DNA of 64,000 nt from Methylorubrum suomiense. GTDB lineage: Bacteria > Pseudomonadota > Alphaproteobacteria > Rhizobiales > Beijerinckiaceae. A program made the translations under genes and the position numbers. A model generated the notes under the pieces. That model made no database searches, was not told the DNA's origin, and was given only the letters and a program-made list of their open reading frames with translations. Shown in pieces: positions 26,225 to 37,497 of this stretch (within the stretch, counting starts at the first letter, position 1; each line of letters begins with the position of its first letter). The stretch covers positions 62,001 to 126,000 of the forward strand of contig NZ_BPRE01000007.1 in the NCBI RefSeq assembly GCF_022179765.1, read 5' to 3'.

Positions 26225-27592
26225 ATGCTGCCACTCAAGTTCCGCCGCGATGCTGGCACCGTCACGCCGCCGGTCCCGGAACGCCAATCCGGTACACTGC
26301 CCGATGATGCGCGCCTCGTGGCGGCGATCGAGCGGCTGACGAAGACCAGCGGTCGCGTCGATGAGCCTGCCCTTGCCGGTACGCCGGTCGGTACGGCCCT
26401 CGACGGGCTGAATCGGGCTCGCAGCGCCGGTCTCAAGGCCGAACGAACGAATCTGGCCTCCGTCGCCAAGGAAGCGTCCGAAGCCGCGATCAATATCGGC
26501 TGGACTACCTACGATATCGGCGAGGTCGCACAATCGACGCAGACCATCGCCAGCGCCATCGAGGAGATGGTCGCCTCCATCGCCGAGGTTTCGGATACGT
26601 CGGAATCGGCCGGAGCCTGCGCGCTTGCCGCCCGTGAGGCGATGGCGAGCTGCACGGCGGATGTGCGCAACGCCCGCGCCGCCATGGATGCGATCCGTGA
26701 CCGCACCCACCAGATCGACGAGCGGCTGAAGCTGCTTCAGAACGCGATCGCCGAGATCGGCACGATGGCGGGAACCATCGCGACGATCTCCAGCCAGACC
26801 AACCTGCTGGCCCTCAACGCCACCATCGAGGCGGCCCGCGCCGGCGAGGCGGGGCGCGGCTTCTCCGTGGTGGCCGCGGAGGTGAAGTCGCTCTCCGGCC
26901 AGACCGCCCGCTCCACCGAGCAGATCCGCACTTGGCTCAACACCCTCCAGGGTGAGATGGGCCAGATCGCCAAGGCGGTCGAAGAGAGCCGCGCCGCCGT
27001 GGCGTCCGGCAGCACGGTCGTCGAGGAACTCGGTGGGCGCGTCGAGGGCGCAGCCGAGCGCATCTCTCAGACCAGCGAGATGAACGCGGCGCTCGCCGCC
27101 TCCCTCGGCCAGCAACGCAGCGCCACCTCGGAGATTTCGGGCAGCGTTCAGAGCATTGCGGAGAAGGCGGCCAAGACCCGCACCGAAATCGACAGCATCA
27201 CGAGCCGGCTCGCCAAGGCCGAGGCGCTCGCGCAGAAGGGGCTGGAGGAGCCCGTCGGCATCGACCATTACGAACTGGTGCGGCTGCCGGCCGATATCGG
27301 CCAGTGGAAGCGGGCGCTCGCCACGATCCTCGTCGGCTTCTCCCCCGCCGATCAGGCCTCTGCGACCCTGCGGGGCCGTGCGGCCAAGCGGGCTGCGGAA
27401 GCGGCAAAGGGTGGCTCCGCTCCTTCGGCGGCGATCGAAGCATTCCTGACGGCCGAGGCCAAGGCTCACGAGGAAGCCGCGCGCATGGTGACAGCCATCG
27501 CCCAGGGCAATTGGGACGTCGGCACCCCCGCCTACAAGGCGGCCACGGCCGCGATGAAGGACATGATCCTGGCTGCCGAGAAAATCGTCTGA
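26225..27592 (+). CDS. Soluble methyl-accepting chemotaxis protein
   Basis: The 455-residue protein has no membrane segment. Residues about 80-330 are a chemoreceptor coiled coil with the hairpin tip '[47 protein letters not shown]', the binding site for CheA and CheW. Amino- and carboxy-terminal parts do not match a known sensor: the C-terminal 130 residues include '[27 protein letters not shown]' and lack the His/Cys set of a CZB zinc domain. It likely signals from a cytoplasmic cluster. Related palindromic repeats flank the gene on both sides. The start is the first ATG of the frame; no clear ribosome site is seen. Confidence 0.88.
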   Translation: MLPLKFRRDAGTVTPPVPERQSGTLPDDARLVAAIERLTKTSGRVDEPALAGTPVGTALDGLNRARSAGLKAERTNLASVAKEASEAAINIGWTTYDIGEVAQSTQTIASAIEEMVASIAEVSDTSESAGACALAAREAMASCTADVRNARAAMDAIRDRTHQIDERLKLLQNAIAEIGTMAGTIATISSQTNLLALNATIEAARAGEAGRGFSVVAAEVKSLSGQTARSTEQIRTWLNTLQGEMGQIAKAVEESRAAVASGSTVVEELGGRVEGAAERISQTSEMNAALAASLGQQRSATSEISGSVQSIAEKAAKTRTEIDSITSRLAKAEALAQKGLEEPVGIDHYELVRLPADIGQWKRALATILVGFSPADQASATLRGRAAKRAAEAAKGGSAPSAAIEAFLTAEAKAHEEAARMVTAIAQGNWDVGTPAYKAATAAMKDMILAAEKIV

Positions 27593-27602
27593 GCGCGCCT
27601 CA

Positions 27603-27635
27603 CCGTCGTCCCGGATGTCCGATCCGGGACGACGG
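27603..27635. repeat. Perfect 14-bp inverted repeat after the chemoreceptor gene
   Basis: CCGTCGTCCCGGAT and ATCCGGGACGACGG flank a 5-base loop, starting 10 bases after the stop codon. There is no T run. It may be a terminator or a dispersed REP-like palindrome, since a related copy precedes the same gene. Confidence 0.6.
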
Positions 27636-27727
27636 ATGATCCGTCGCGCATTCGGTCTCGGAAAAGACGGGCCACACTCGATCGAGCCGACCCTTAAGAA
27701 ACGGGGCCGGCCGAACGAGCGACAGCC

Positions 27728-28033
27728 TCAGGCGGCATCCTCTTCCTCGATCGGGTCCACGGTCCAGGCCGTCGCGAAGGCGGCAAGCTGCCGGGAATCG
27801 GAGAAGGCCAGAACCGTGACGCGCCGCTCGGACGGTGTCCCGCCCGGATAGGGCGCGAGCAACACGGTTTCCTGCGAGAGACGCGCGTCGGGCGCATTCG
27901 CGTCGATCCAGGCCTGCGCCTCGGGCGTCAGCCGATCGGTGCCGTCGAGTGCCCGCGAATCGGCGCGCAGAACGATGATCGTCGTGCCGAGGGCGGGGTT
28001 CGCCTCCTGCAATTGCTTGATGATGTCGATCAT
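27728..28033 (-). CDS. Small conserved-looking protein of unknown function
   Basis: A 101-residue protein starting 'MIDIIKQLQEANPALGTTIIVLRADSRALDG' behind a strong GAGGGAAGGG site. It has alternating beta and helix patterns, no signal peptide and an acidic end ('PIEEEDAA'). I do not recognise a family. It lies downstream of the EthD-type gene on the same strand, with a strong hairpin between, so expression may be attenuated or separate. Confidence 0.55.
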   Translation of the reverse strand: MIDIIKQLQEANPALGTTIIVLRADSRALDGTDRLTPEAQAWIDANAPDARLSQETVLLAPYPGGTPSERRVTVLAFSDSRQLAAFATAWTVDPIEEEDAA

Positions 28034-28059
28034 CGGCGCCCTTCCCTCTTCAAACACGC

Positions 28060-28087
28060 TGCCCGGGCCGTGAGGACGGCCCGGGCA
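28060..28087 (-). terminator. Perfect 12-bp hairpin between two small genes
   Basis: TGCCCGGGCCGT and ACGGCCCGGGCA enclose a GAGG tetraloop, 5 bases after the EthD-type stop on the minus strand. The stem is very stable but lacks a T run. It may end or attenuate transcription, or stabilise the upstream mRNA end. Confidence 0.6.
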
Positions 28088-28092
28088 ATCGC

Positions 28093-28404
28093 TTACTCGG
28101 CGAAATCGCTGATTTGAACCACCGGCTGGGAATCCGTGAAGTTCGGGATGTCGCCGAAGATTTCCGGACCGTCCTCGCTGGCCGCCTTCTTGAAGGCGTC
28201 GGCGGATTCGAAGCGAAGATTGGCTACCACCTGATAGACCGGAGCGCCCCCATCCGGTGCGCCAACGCCCTTGAGCACCGTGTAGTCGTGCAGCCCCTTG
28301 GACGACCAACGCTGGCTCACCAGTGGCATGTGGCTCTTGAGATAATACCCCATGTCGAAGCGGGTGCCGCTGTCGCTCGGGTACATCACGCTGATCAGGA
28401 CCAT
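28093..28404 (-). CDS. EthD-family protein
   Basis: The 103-residue protein has the EthD ferredoxin-like dimeric fold: 'VLISVMYPSDSGTRFDMGYYLKSHMPLVSQRW', 'YQVVANLRFESADAFKKAASEDGPEIFGDIPNFTDSQPVVQISDFAE'. EthD was first seen beside ether-degrading P450 genes; most homologues have unknown roles. A GGAAGGAG site precedes the ATG at 28404. Its neighbours (a 101-residue unknown and NDH-2) give no clear pathway. Confidence 0.82.
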   Translation of the reverse strand: MVLISVMYPSDSGTRFDMGYYLKSHMPLVSQRWSSKGLHDYTVLKGVGAPDGGAPVYQVVANLRFESADAFKKAASEDGPEIFGDIPNFTDSQPVVQISDFAE

Positions 28405-28565
28405 GGCATCTCCTTCCGGCCATCCTCACGCGAGCCGGCCGGACAGGAAGATGAGGCGCGGCCCATCACGCTTCAAGCGCGTGTCGATCCCGCCCTCTTG
28501 GGAGCGCCCGCTTCGATCGTGCCGCTGCGCTGAATGGCCGGCCACAACCTCCGTCTTGCGCAGGA

Positions 28566-29897
28566 TCAGTGCAGCTTCACCCGCGCCACGGTCCGGCGCG
28601 TGATCGCACGGGCGAGCGCGTCCAGGCTGGTCTTCCAGAAGCCGTTCACCGCCGTCTCGTGCATCTTGTAGAGCGAGCGATACATCAGCCGGGCGAAGAG
28701 GCCGGCGATGAACATGTTCTTGCCCTGGATGAACCCCATCAGATTTCCAACGGTGGTGTACTCGCCCAGAGACACCAGGGAACCGAAGTCGCGATACTTG
28801 AACGGCTTGAGCGGCTTGCCGGCCATCTTATTGGGGATCTGCTTCAACAGATGGGCGGCCTGCTGATGGGCGGCCTGGGCGCGGGGCGGAATGGGCGTGT
28901 CCGAACCCTGTTCGACGAGATAGGCGCAGTCGCCCATGGCGAACACGTCCGGGTCGCGGGTGGTCTGGAGGGTCGGGGTCACGACGAGCTGATTGTTGCG
29001 GGTGGTCTCGAGGCCGCCGAGATCCTTCAGGAAACCCGCGCCCTTCACGCCCGCAGCCCAGACGACGAGCTCGGACGGAATGAAGCCGCCATCGGCCAGC
29101 TGAACGCCGTCGGCCCGCACCTCGGTCACGCGGGCCTTCACCCGCACTTCGACGCCGATCTTGCTGAGAAGCGTCATCACCTCGGAGGAAAGTCGGGCCG
29201 GGACCGCGGGCAGGATGCGGTCGGCGGCCTCGACCAGGGTGATCTTGAGATCCTTCGCCGGATCGATCCGATCAAGGCCGGTCTGGGCGACCTCCCGGGT
29301 CGTGCGATGCAACTCCGCCGCGAGCTCGGTGCCGGTCGCGCCCGCGCCAATCACTGTAACGTGAAGCTGCCCGGGACGGACCGGGCCCGCCTGCGTGTGG
29401 GCACGGAGCATGCCGTTGACGAGGCGCTGGTGGAAGCGCACCGCCTGCTCCTGCGTGTCGAGCGCGATGGCATGCTCCTGCACGCCGGGGGTGCCGAAAT
29501 CGTTGGTGGTCGAGCCCACCGCCATGACCAGCGTGTCGTAGGGAATCGAGCGGACCGGGGTGACCTCGCGTCCCTCGCTATCGGTGCTGGCAGCCAACTG
29601 GACCACACGGCGCTCGCGGTCGAGCCCGGTCATCTCGCCGATGCGGTAGCGGAAGTGGTTGGCGTGGGCGTGGTGCAGGTAGTCGACGGCGTGATGGCCC
29701 ACATCGAGCGAGCCGGCGGCCACCTCGTGCAGGAGCGGCTTCCAGATATGCGTGCGGGCCCGGTCCACCAGGGTGACATGGGCCTTGCCGGACTTGCCGT
29801 ACTTGTTGCCCAGCGCCGTCACCAATTCCAGCCCGGCCGCCCCTCCCCCCACCACGACGATTTTGTGCAGATCGGTGACCGACTCGCTCGGAACCAT
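28566..29897 (-). CDS. ndh: Type II NADH dehydrogenase (NDH-2)
   Basis: The 443-residue flavoprotein has two dinucleotide sites: FAD 'KIVVVGGGAAGLELVTALGNKYG' and NADH 'VTVIGAGATGTELAAELHR'. It also has the ATG-type motif 'VWAAGVKGAGFL', 'DVFAMGDCAYLV', 'RAQAAHQQAAHL' and a C-terminal amphipathic region for membrane attachment. NDH-2 transfers electrons from NADH to quinone without proton pumping. The ATG at 29897 follows GGGGCGAGG; the upstream in-frame extension looks non-coding. It stands alone in the window. Confidence 0.9.
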   Translation of the reverse strand: MVPSESVTDLHKIVVVGGGAAGLELVTALGNKYGKSGKAHVTLVDRARTHIWKPLLHEVAAGSLDVGHHAVDYLHHAHANHFRYRIGEMTGLDRERRVVQLAASTDSEGREVTPVRSIPYDTLVMAVGSTTNDFGTPGVQEHAIALDTQEQAVRFHQRLVNGMLRAHTQAGPVRPGQLHVTVIGAGATGTELAAELHRTTREVAQTGLDRIDPAKDLKITLVEAADRILPAVPARLSSEVMTLLSKIGVEVRVKARVTEVRADGVQLADGGFIPSELVVWAAGVKGAGFLKDLGGLETTRNNQLVVTPTLQTTRDPDVFAMGDCAYLVEQGSDTPIPPRAQAAHQQAAHLLKQIPNKMAGKPLKPFKYRDFGSLVSLGEYTTVGNLMGFIQGKNMFIAGLFARLMYRSLYKMHETAVNGFWKTSLDALARAITRRTVARVKLH

Positions 29898-30031
29898 CCT
29901 CGCCCCACTCCACGAACGGGCCGCCTCGCGGACGGCCCTTTTGCCAGTTTGGAATGATCTTACACCAGCAATCCTGCAACGGCCCACACCAACCGTGCGC
30001 GGGTGGGGCGCGGGGCGGACAGGTGGTGGTC

Positions 30032-30679
30032 TTATTGCGCCGGTGCGCCGGGCTGCCGCAAGGGGTGAGCCCTGGCGACGGCATCAAGGGCGAGCAGAGC
30101 CTCGGCGATGCGCTTGACCGTCGGATAGGGCGCGGTGTCGATGCCGAAGATGCCAGTGCCGACCCAGAGGCTGATCAGGCAGAGATCGGCATGACTCACC
30201 GCATCGCCCTGGCAGTAACGACCGGTGCCGGCCTCGGTCGAGAGTCGCTTTTCCAGCACGTTCAGGCCGGTTGTGAAGGCGTTGCGCAGGAAGTCGAGCA
30301 TCTTCTCCCGTGGCAGACCGTAATGCTCCATCAGGAAGGTGCGCACCCGAGGGACGTAGAGGGGGTGCGTGTCGCAGGCGACGACCTGCGCGAGGGAACG
30401 CGCGCGCGCCCTCTCCCGTGGATCGGCTGGCAGGAGCTTCATACCGCCCTGTGTCTCCTCGAGGTAATCGAGGATCGCGAGCGATTGCGTGAGAGGCGGG
30501 CCATCGCCATCGAACAAAGCAGGGACCGCGCCCTGCGGATTGATGGCCAGGAAGTCGGGCTTGAACTGCTCGCCCGCGTCGAGATCGAGAAAGATCTCCT
30601 CGTAGGCGATACCCTTGAGGTTCATCGCGATGCGCACGCGGAAGGCCGCCGCCGAGCGCCAATTGCCATACATCTTCAT
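30032..30679 (-). CDS. Zeta-class glutathione S-transferase, maleylacetoacetate isomerase-like
   Basis: The 215-residue protein carries a GST N-terminal thioredoxin fold ('MYGNWRSAAAFRVRIAMNLKGI', 'NPQGAVPALFDGDGPPLTQSLAILDYLEE') and an all-helical C-terminal domain ('HPLYVPRVRTFL', 'GDAVSHADLCLISL'). The usual zeta SSCSWRVRIA motif is replaced by 'WRSAAAFRVRIAM', so the active-site Cys is missing although the Ser is kept. Zeta GSTs isomerise maleylacetoacetate in tyrosine breakdown, but no other gene of that route is nearby. Annotated at class level. Confidence 0.8.
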   Translation of the reverse strand: MKMYGNWRSAAAFRVRIAMNLKGIAYEEIFLDLDAGEQFKPDFLAINPQGAVPALFDGDGPPLTQSLAILDYLEETQGGMKLLPADPRERARARSLAQVVACDTHPLYVPRVRTFLMEHYGLPREKMLDFLRNAFTTGLNVLEKRLSTEAGTGRYCQGDAVSHADLCLISLWVGTGIFGIDTAPYPTVKRIAEALLALDAVARAHPLRQPGAPAQ

Positions 30680-30701
30680 CAGCGCGTTTCCCCTCTTCCG
30701 C

Positions 30702-31001
30702 TCAGAACGCCTCGAGGACGAGTTCGGTGTGCTCGACTTGGGGCGGGCTCTCGAAGGTGTCGGAGACCAGCGCGCGGTAGTCCTTCCAAGCCTGAGAGCC
30801 GGTGAAGTCCTTCGTATGGGCCTCCAGGGTGTCCCACGTGATCAGCAGGCGATAGCGCTGCGGCTTCTCGATGGAGCGACGCACCGTGAAGCTGCGGCAG
30901 CCCTTCGCCGCGCGGAAAATCTCCGCGGCCTGAGTGATGCCGGCCTCGAAGGCAGGCTCCGATCCCACCTTCACGTCGATCTGCGCGATTTCCAAGATCA
31001 T
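30702..31001 (-). CDS. Antibiotic biosynthesis monooxygenase (ABM) domain protein
   Basis: A 99-residue ferredoxin-like protein: 'MILEIAQIDVKVGSEPAFEAGITQAAEIFRAAKGCRSFTVRRSIEKPQRYRLLITWDTLEAHTKDFTGSQAWKDYRALVSDTFESPP' in outline matches the ABM pattern. Members include quinone-forming monooxygenases and many uncharacterised dimeric proteins. The ATG at 31001 is preferred to one 27 bases upstream. It lies 22 bases upstream of the GST gene and is likely cotranscribed with it. Confidence 0.78.
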   Translation of the reverse strand: MILEIAQIDVKVGSEPAFEAGITQAAEIFRAAKGCRSFTVRRSIEKPQRYRLLITWDTLEAHTKDFTGSQAWKDYRALVSDTFESPPQVEHTELVLEAF

Positions 31002-31051
31002 GCGTGCCGTGTCTCCGAGTCCTGCCACGCCACGACATAGCGCGCCGATAC

Positions 31052-31082
31052 GAAAAAGGCCCCTCCCTTTCGGGAGAAGCCT
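31052..31082 (-). terminator. Rho-independent terminator after acnA
   Basis: On the minus strand an AGGCTTCTCCC/GGGAGGGGCCT stem with a GAAA loop is followed by TTTTTC. A second perfect hairpin (GGGCGCTC/GAGCGCCC) lies just upstream near 31091-31108. Together they give a convincing end for acnA. Confidence 0.75.
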
Positions 31083-31124
31083 ATTTCCAGGGCGCTCAGG
31101 AGCGCCCCGATCGACGGGTCGTCC

Positions 31125-33824
<2,700 letters not shown>

Positions 33825-33860
33825 GGCGGGTCTCATCCTGAAGCTGGCGTTGTCGAACAC

Positions 33861-34467
33861 GGCGTAGGCATAACCTGCGCCACGAGAGGTGTTCGGCCGT
33901 ATGCGCTCTAACGAGCGCGCGCCGCCCCGGGGGCGCCCGGGAAGAGTGCCCGAGAGGACACTCAGGATGGTGCGCGAGGGGCGAATTGGACGCCCTGAGA
34001 AAATCGCGCGGCGCAGCCTGCCCGGTCTATAGAACGTTTCGAAATTGGCCGCTACTGCCTCTTACGCGGGCAGTGACGCCGTCCCATGATTGAAACGGAG
34101 ACCTCAGTCTGCGGCGGGTAACGTCCCCTTAAGATGCCTTCGTCGGCGGTGCCCTGAAGCAGTCACCGACGAGCCACCCGCATGCGGCCCGTGTTCGCAC
34201 CTGATGCAAGCGTGATGCTCTTTCAGCGGCGCACGGTCGGCGACGGATGCCGGATCGCCCTCGGTCCTCGCCACCTTTGGGACGGGGTCGCGGCATCGGG
34301 CTGAATATCCGCCTTGGGTCAGGCCCCCACCGGCCCGGGCCCTTGCGATCGTCGACGCGAAAGCGGCGCGGTTCGCCTCTCGCCGCGCATTAGGCTATCG
34401 GGTTCCCGTTTCCGCTGGGTCGTTCCGTGCGGTCGGAGGATGGACGCGTGGCGTCACAGGGCAATCC
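33861..34467. other. Intergenic region between acnA and ccmA
   Basis: About 600 bases between divergent genes. I find no supported reading frame or RNA gene. Frames that cross it have no family features. It should hold the acnA promoter on the left and the ccmAB promoter on the right. Confidence 0.5.
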
Positions 34468-35112
34468 GTGCGGCTGATCGTCGAGAACCTCGCCTGTCGG
34501 CGTTCCGGTCGACGCATCTTCTCCGGGCTCTCGTTCACCCTTGGACCGGGCGAGGCCCTGATGATCACGGGCCGCAACGGCGCGGGGAAATCGAGCCTAC
34601 TCGCCATGCTGTCCGGCCGTTTGAAACCCGATGCGGGGACGATCCGTGGAGAGGATATCGGCGACGCGGGTCTCCCCGAATGCCTGCACGTCGTGGGCCA
34701 TCGCGACGGCCTCAAATCCGCTTTGACCGCCCAGGAGAATCTCGACTTCGCCCGTGACCTTCTGGGCGACGCGCAGCTGACGCCGGGCGAGGCCCTCGCG
34801 GCGATGGGGCTCCCGCACGTGGCGCGGCTGCCGGTAGGCTACCTTTCGGCCGGTCAGCGGCGGCGCGTCGCCCTCGCCCGGCTGCTCGTCTGCCGCCGCC
34901 CGCTCTGGCTGCTCGACGAACCGACCGCCGCACTCGATCTCGCTTCCCAGGATGTGCTCGCCGCGATGATGGGCCGACACCGGGCGGAGGGCGGTCTCGT
35001 CGTCGCCGCGACGCATCAGGCGCTTGGACTGGAGGATGCCCGTGAATTGCGGATCGGTCCGGCCACGGCGGAACAGGTGCTCGACGAGCGGATCGAGGAG
35101 AGTTGGGCATGA
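34468..35112 (+). CDS. ccmA: Cytochrome c biogenesis ABC transporter ATP-binding protein
   Basis: The 214-residue ATPase has Walker A 'GRNGAGKSSLLAMLSGRL', the CcmA-typical 'CLHVVGHRDGLKSALTAQENLDF', signature 'LSAGQRRRVALARLL' and Walker B 'LWLLDEPTAALD'. With CcmB and partners CcmC and CcmD it releases haem-loaded CcmE in the periplasm during cytochrome c maturation. It starts at a GTG at 34468 and overlaps ccmB by 4 bases. ccmC and ccmD are not next to it in this window. Confidence 0.93.
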   Translation: MRLIVENLACRRSGRRIFSGLSFTLGPGEALMITGRNGAGKSSLLAMLSGRLKPDAGTIRGEDIGDAGLPECLHVVGHRDGLKSALTAQENLDFARDLLGDAQLTPGEALAAMGLPHVARLPVGYLSAGQRRRVALARLLVCRRPLWLLDEPTAALDLASQDVLAAMMGRHRAEGGLVVAATHQALGLEDARELRIGPATAEQVLDERIEESWA

Positions 35113-35777
35113 TGCGGGCCTTCTCGGCGCTGCTCGCCCGCGATCTCCGGCTGGCTGCCCGCGTCGGCGGTTCGGGGGCACTCTCGCTGGTGTTCTTCCT
35201 GATGATCGTCGTGATGGTGCCCTTCGCGCTGGGTCCCGATCTCAACCTGCTGTCGCGGATCGGCCCGGCGATCCTGTGGCTGGCCGCGGTTTTGGCGACC
35301 CTGATCGGCCTCGACCGCCTGTTCCAGTCCGATGAGGAGGACGGCTCCCTCGACCTAATGACGGGCGCCGCGGTGCCGCTGGAACTCGTGGTGCTCGCCA
35401 AGGTCACCGCCTATTGGCTGACCACCGGTCTGCCGCTGGCGCTCAGCGCCCCGTTATTCGGCCTGCTGGTCGCGCTCTCGCCGACGGCCATGGGTGCAAC
35501 GGCCCTGACCTTGCTGATCGGCACACCGGCGCTCGCTTTCATCGGCGCGGTCGGGGCGGCCCTCACCGCCACCATCCGTCGCGGGGGCCTGATCCTGGCG
35601 ATCGTGGTGCTGCCCTTGATGATTCCGACCCTCATCTTCGGCGTGTCGGCGACGGAGGCGGCGCTCGGCGGCACCGTGCCGTTCACGACCCCCCTCGCCG
35701 TACTCGGCGCGCTCAGCCTGATCGCGGGGGTGATCGGCACCCTGGCCGCTGCGGCGTCGCTGCGCTGGTCGGAGTAA
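35109..35777 (+). CDS. ccmB: Cytochrome c biogenesis permease CcmB
   Basis: A 222-residue membrane protein with six hydrophobic spans and the CcmB motif region 'LAAVLATLIGLDRLFQSDEEDGSLDLMTGAAVPLELVVLAKVTAYWL', plus 'IRRGGLILAIVVLPLMIPTLIFGV'. It is the permease part of the CcmAB transporter. The ATG at 35109 overlaps the ccmA stop (ATGA). It ends 20 bases before a convergent small exported-protein gene, so the usual ccmC is not directly downstream. Confidence 0.92.
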   Translation: MMRAFSALLARDLRLAARVGGSGALSLVFFLMIVVMVPFALGPDLNLLSRIGPAILWLAAVLATLIGLDRLFQSDEEDGSLDLMTGAAVPLELVVLAKVTAYWLTTGLPLALSAPLFGLLVALSPTAMGATALTLLIGTPALAFIGAVGAALTATIRRGGLILAIVVLPLMIPTLIFGVSATEAALGGTVPFTTPLAVLGALSLIAGVIGTLAAAASLRWSE

Positions 35778-35797
35778 CCGGTCGACGGAACGGCCGG

Positions 35798-36067
35798 CTA
35801 CTTATCGCAGCCGATACAAATGCCGGTATCGATCTTGTCGTTCCGCCGCTCGGTGCGGGATTCCCGCTCGATCGAACGCGACTCGCTGCGATCGATCCGA
35901 TCCAGCCCACCGCCGGCGGGGGGCATGGTCCGTCCAACGGCGGAGGTGTTCGGTGCCGTGACGGTCGAGGTGGGACCGCCGCCGGTCCCGGTCTGCGGCG
36001 TTTGGGCTGTGGCTGCGGTTGCAACGGTGGCGCCGAGAGCCGCAGCGAGCAGAATGCGCATGGTCAT
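35798..36067 (-). CDS. Small exported protein ending in a CxxC motif
   Basis: An 89-residue product with a clear signal peptide ('MRILLAAALGATVATAATAQ'), a Gly/Thr/Pro-rich stretch, a charged Arg/Ser/Glu region and the end 'KIDTGICIGCDK'. GGGAG precedes the ATG at 36067. The CxxC lacks the His of a haem motif. No family is recognised. The protein at 41749 has the same tail logic, suggesting a related pair. It converges on ccmB. Confidence 0.65.
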   Translation of the reverse strand: MTMRILLAAALGATVATAATAQTPQTGTGGGPTSTVTAPNTSAVGRTMPPAGGGLDRIDRSESRSIERESRTERRNDKIDTGICIGCDK

Positions 36068-36139
36068 GATGGAACTCCCTGGCCCGTCAACGCCGGGGCC
36101 TTGAGTGGGTTTCCCATCGGCGAAGGCGAGACGAACCGG

Positions 36140-36568
36140 TCAATCCGGCCAGTGGATCGTCCCCTCGCGCAAGCCGAGAACGTGCCGGTCGCTGACGCCG
36201 AAATCGCTCGACTGATCTTCGACCACGCCGGACACACTGACATGGCAGGCCTCATCGAGCGCCCCGCCCTCGCACAGGCCCCGGGCCTGCCGCTGTGCGA
36301 GTTCGCCGACATCCGCCAGCCGAATCAGCACCCGGCGTAGGGGAGCCGTTGCCTCGGCCGCGACCGGCTGCGGGGTGAAACCGAGACAGGTCGCCTCGCT
36401 CTCCGTGGCGAACACGAGATGGCAATCTTCGAGGGTCACGCGCTCGCCGATCAGTTGATCGGCCGCAACGGAGAACTCGACCGCCGCGATATGAGACTCC
36501 ATGGCCATCAACTCCGCCGGAGATGGGAGTGTCGAGAGGAGAACGGGAAGAAGTGCTGATATCCGCAT
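36140..36568 (-). CDS. Hypothetical exported protein
   Basis: A 142-residue protein with a probable signal peptide ('MRISALLPVLLSTLPSPAEL'), then a mixed region with three Cys residues ('EDCHLVF', 'ATCLGF', 'GLCEGGALDEACHV'). The Cys spacing would allow two periplasmic disulphides. I recognise no family. The start at 36568 is chosen for the signal peptide; a longer in-frame extension to 36610 is not convincing. It ends 72 bases upstream of the small CxxC gene on the same strand. Confidence 0.55.
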   Translation of the reverse strand: MRISALLPVLLSTLPSPAELMAMESHIAAVEFSVAADQLIGERVTLEDCHLVFATESEATCLGFTPQPVAAEATAPLRRVLIRLADVGELAQRQARGLCEGGALDEACHVSVSGVVEDQSSDFGVSDRHVLGLREGTIHWPD

Positions 36569-36989
36569 GATCGTCGGGGCCTCGGATTCGTCGCTTCCGA
36601 ACCTAAGCAAAGCTTATGCAACTTTGCGGGACTGAAACCCTGGGCGCGTCACGTGTTTGTGCTCGCTCCACTGATTTGTGAGGTAAAAGCTGCGATCGGC
36701 ATCGATCCAATCACTTTTCAATCACGAATTCGCATTCGAGAACAATCAAATCAGGCGGCACCATCCATCCGGTGCCGATCATGCGCACAAATTCGGCAAT
36801 ACACCGGGCCTTTGCGTGCGGTGATCAAAGGTGCTTCCGTTCCTCGGCCGCGAAATGAGATGTCCATCCTGCGCCGGGTGGGACGACCCGCCGTTTCGCG
36901 CGCTCATCACGACGCGTGGGGGCAGCCGCGACCCTCCCCATCATGCATGTGGTGCATAGCTGCGATCATCACTCCCGGATTGTTTTGTG

Positions 36990-37104
36990 CAGCGCAACGT
37001 GAGACTGATCTGCATGCGAGATCGCGATGGCGTCGCGGTCCCGTTGCCCTTCTTGGGCGTTTCCTCCCTAGACTTCGGGCCGCTCCATTGGGGCGGCCTT
37101 TTTT
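36990..37104 (+). ncRNA. Candidate suhB/alpha-r8 (MmgR-like) small RNA with terminator
   Basis: The segment holds GCGCAACGTGA near its start, a GC-rich stem region, the single-stranded-looking GTTTCCTCCCTAGACTT, and a terminator stem GGGCCGC/GCGGCC (37078-37098) followed by six T residues. This combination resembles the Rfam suhB (alpha-r8/MmgR) family of alphaproteobacterial sRNAs, from memory. The UUCCUCCC stretch is an anti-Shine-Dalgarno-like seed. The 5' end is approximate. No protein frame competes for the region. Confidence 0.6.
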
Positions 37105-37204
37105 CTTGTCCAGTGCGCGATACCATGGATTTGATGATCCACGGGAAATCCCCTGAAACCTGTTCAAATTCAGTTGACCACCGGGCCCCACGCCTTTTAG
37201 TCTA

Positions 37205-37385
37205 ATACTAGACGGTTCCCGCGAGGGATCAAAAGGGAACGCGGTGAGGGATCGGTCCCGAACCCGCGGCTGCCCCCGCAACTGTGAGCGGAGAGTTCCC
37301 CATCACCACGTCACTTGGCGCCTCGCCTGGGAAGACGATGGGGGGCGGCGACCCGCGAGCCAGGAGACCTGCCGTCCGCCGTGGT
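37205..37385 (+). promoter_or_regulatory. Cobalamin riboswitch
   Basis: The leader contains GGTTCCCGCGAGGGAT, AAAAGGGAACGCGGTGA, GGCTGCCCCCGCAACTGT, and the B12 box GAGCCAGGAGACCTGCC at about 37358-37374, in the order and spacing of the cobalamin aptamer. It lies about 110 bases upstream of the TonB receptor start. Adenosylcobalamin binding is expected to reduce expression of the downstream gene, probably by hiding its ribosome site. Confidence 0.93.
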
Positions 37386-37497
37386 CACACGCGAAACGCG
37401 CTGGGCGGGGTGCCTCGGCGGGTGCTAAGGCGCGAGTTCGTGCCACGGCCTCGTTCGCGGTGACGTGCCATTGTTGCCGTCCGAGGCTGTTGCCATC

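Noticed and set aside
26024..27469. A 481-codon open frame on the minus strand
   Set aside because: It lies opposite the chemoreceptor gene, and its Arg/Gly/Asp-rich translation mirrors the receptor codons.
35798..36067. CxxC motif as a cytochrome c haem site next to ccmAB
   Set aside because: The motif is CIGCD, with no following His, so covalent haem attachment is not expected.
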